DNA of 31,827 nucleotides from Reclinomonas americana ATCC 50394. Lineage: Eukaryota; Jakobida; Jakobea; Jakobida. Made by a program: the position numbers and the translations under genes. The notes beneath the pieces are model-generated. The model was not told the DNA's origin. It was given only the letters and a program-made list of their open reading frames with translations, and did no database searches. Shown here piece by piece: positions 30,189-31,827 of this stretch (its first letter is position 1; every line of letters starts with the position of its first letter). The DNA lies in contig PS015050.1 of assembly GCA_048213135.1 (NCBI GenBank), positions 12,038-43,864 on the forward strand, in the 5' to 3' direction.

Positions 30189-31047
30189 CTACTGCCAGCC
30201 CGTCTTCAGGCTGTCCTCACGGCTGTCCACATGACGACGTCCCTTGCCAGCAGCCGCCTGCACAATCCATGAGCACACAACTCACCAACACCCCTTGTCC
30301 ACGAGACGAGAGCGCAAAATACCTCCTCGCGCTCCCACGGGGCACCAGCAATCGGCTGCGGTCCACCGCGCACCACTCGATCAGGCCTCGCAGCCGCCTA
30401 CGTACGTGTAGTCAGCATCGCACACTCACTCACTCGACAACTGCTCGAGCAAGGTGGGCCAGGTTCACCTGAGCAGCCGCGCGGCTGGTGGACTCGGGTG
30501 TCTCCAGTGACCCATCGACGGCCCACGGTGCGGCCGACTTGTGGGCCGGCGTGTGTGACGAGCGGCCAACACGACTATGCACCATCACCAATCAATCACC
30601 CGGCGACAGCAATATCACACACAGTGTGTGCGCCACTCAACAGTGGCTCTGGCTCCTCAGGCTCATAGCGTGATCGCTGCTGTTGCTGGTACTGCGGCTG
30701 CTGCGGTGGCTTGTTGGTGGGTGACTGATGTGCGGCGTGCGACGACGAGGCAAAGTGCACCGGCGCAGTGCCGTCCGTGGCAAACGGCGCATCCGTCGAG
30801 TGCTTGTTCAAGCTGTGCAGAGGTCGCGGCGGCTTGCTGTCATACGTCTCCCGCTCGTCGTCCAACCAAGGCGCCGCTTGTGCTGCTGCGCGTGTGTGCG
30901 AGCGAGCGTGTGTGTGAGAGATCACTGAATCTGTGTGCGCGCGCGAAACTTGTCTCGAATTGTGCCTTCTCACACGCGCGTGTGTGTGTCTGTGTGCTGT
31001 CTGTGTGTGTGGCACTCACCGCCTCCACGATTGCGAGTGCCGGCCAT
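30189..31047 (-). CDS. Small disordered protein with three repeated APW motifs
   Basis: Five exons join in consistent phases: 31047-31020 (MAGTRNRGG), 30885-30621, 30574-30469, 30397-30323 and 30257-30189 (stop TAG). The product is about 180 residues, almost entirely low in hydrophobic residues and rich in Ala, Ser, Pro and charged residues, with a short Q-rich stretch (QQPQYQQQQRSRYEPEEPEP). A motif recurs about every 50-100 residues: QAAPWLDDERE, KSAAPWAVDGSLE and AGAPWEREE. The C-terminus is EDSLKTGWQ. Regularly spaced Trp-centred short motifs in a disordered chain suggest a scaffold or filament-binding protein, for example along microtubules (inference). I do not recognise the family. It is divergent to the ESCO gene, 247 bp apart. 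Confidence 0.7.
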
Positions 31048-31294
31048 GATTCGATGCGCGTGAGTGTGTGTAAAAAAAAAGAGCGACGGAGCCAAACGGC
31101 ACCGAGAATATTCATGCTCTCCCGCGCATTGCACGCATCTGTCCCGTTTGCATTTCGCATGAGCACTCGCCGACTTCGCTCAGCGTTGCGTCTTCCACTC
31201 TCTCCTCCCATGCGCGCACCGTTCTCATCTCTCTCTCATCTACAGCGATTCGGTGGTCAGCTCGTCTGTGTCACCACCGGCACTCGTCGACACA
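31048..31294. promoter_or_regulatory. Divergent intergenic region between the APW-repeat gene (-) and ESCO (+)
   Basis: The 247 bp between start codons hold an A-run (31072-31080) and CT-rich stretches near 31190-31245. An open frame with basic residues crosses the region, but nothing supports it as a gene. Confidence 0.4.
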
Positions 31295-31708
31295 ATGACT
31301 GTTACACACACGACGACCGCCAAGACGCGCACGTTCAGTGGGCGACGCAGGAAACGATCACACGAGGAGGCTGCTGTCAACCATGGGAGTGGTGGTGGTG
31401 ATGATGATGATGATGATAACGACGATGACGATGTTGATGCAATTGCGCCTCGACGACATGCCGGTGCGCTGTCGTTCTTTCCGCTGACGGCTGCGGTGAG
31501 CAAGGCAGCGAGGAGGGAGTCGTCGTCGGCATCGCCACCACGGAAACGGGCTGCGCGTCGTGCTGGTGGAATGGGCAGTGTGCTTCATGCGGCTGGTGAT
31601 GCTGTGCTGGTGGAGCATCAGCACTTGGATGTGGGCCAGAAGCGGTTCGGGGTGATTACGTGCTCCGTGTGTGGCATGGTGTTCACGGCCGGTCATCCGA
31701 GTGATGAG
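31295..31708 (+). CDS. ECO1: ESCO/Eco1-type cohesin acetyltransferase, 5' exon only
   Basis: The start is ATG 31295 (MTVTHTTTAKTRTFSGRRRK). A basic, disordered N-terminus contains a run of aspartates (DDDDDDNDDDD) and another basic patch (PPRKRAARR). The C2H2-type finger of the Eco1/ESCO family follows: QKRFGVITCSVCGMVFTAGH then PSDE, with C-x2-C-G-M-[VY]-[FY] and the PxDE that precedes the paired histidines. The exon ends in phase 0 at a GTGGGT donor (31709). The histidines and the GNAT acetyltransferase domain must lie beyond the window. Eco1 acetylates the cohesin subunit Smc3 during S phase to lock sister chromatids together. A loose PCNA-binding-like string (HAGALSFFPLT) precedes the finger, but it lacks the usual Gln and branched residue. 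Confidence 0.8.
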
Positions 31709-31716
31709 GTGGGTTG

Positions 31717-31774
31717 AGGGGGAGAGGGGAGAGGGAGAGGGAGATTGAGAGGGAGATTGAGAGGGAGAGAGAGA

Positions 31775-31822
<48 letters not shown>
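31717..31822. repeat. (GA)n / (GGGAGA)n low-complexity tract in the first ESCO intron
   Basis: Purine-only sequence moves from GGGAGA and GAGATT units to a pure (GA)n run of about 30 units near the right edge. It lies just after the GTGGGT donor, so it is intronic. Confidence 0.95.
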
Positions 31823-31825
<3 letters not shown>

Positions 31826-31827
31826 CG

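Overview
This is nuclear DNA from a gene-dense, intron-rich eukaryote, most likely unicellular. The gene set includes prohibitin, the Hsp70-interacting protein Hip, an Eco1/ESCO-type cohesin acetyltransferase, a half-size ABCA transporter, a CK1/VRK-like kinase, a RING/TRAF protein, and BAH and PH proteins. Introns are mostly 40-80 nt, genes lie 20-650 bp apart on both strands, and introns and spacers are full of (GA)n, (CT)n and (TG)n runs. I cannot name the lineage. There are no bacterial-style operons, CRISPR arrays, rRNAs or recognisable transposons. Five N gaps (23350-24240, 24783-25084, 26524-26919, 27234-27428, 27792-28527) break the right third.

Left block (1-14.1 kb): the 3' end of a class IV aminotransferase (+); a tail-to-tail minus-strand gene ending in a PH domain (583-4078); a divergent plus-strand BAH-domain gene (4300-9281); and a RING/TRAF zinc-finger gene (9838-14098). 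Middle block (14.2-23.1 kb): an ABCA-type half transporter (-) whose nucleotide-binding domain has lost its key ATPase motifs; a SAM methyltransferase (+) of a type I know mainly from bacteria; and a CK1/VRK-like kinase (+). Right block: Hip (-) and prohibitin (+) form a divergent pair, followed by a short unknown minus-strand ORF, a small disordered protein with repeated APW motifs (-), and the 5' exon of an ESCO gene (+) at the right edge.

The most important point for a reader is that the assembly is locally wrong. Two small contigs bounded by N runs (24241-24782 and 27429-27791) carry the missing exons of Hip and prohibitin, but on the opposite strand from the rest of each gene. For prohibitin the splice phases join exactly once 27429-27791 is flipped. 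The window also shows a splice-donor habit: at least eight introns begin GTTGCG, and T at intron position +3 is common.

Exon models were made by hand from reading frame, GT-AG sites, phase agreement and family resemblance. No alignment or expression evidence was available.
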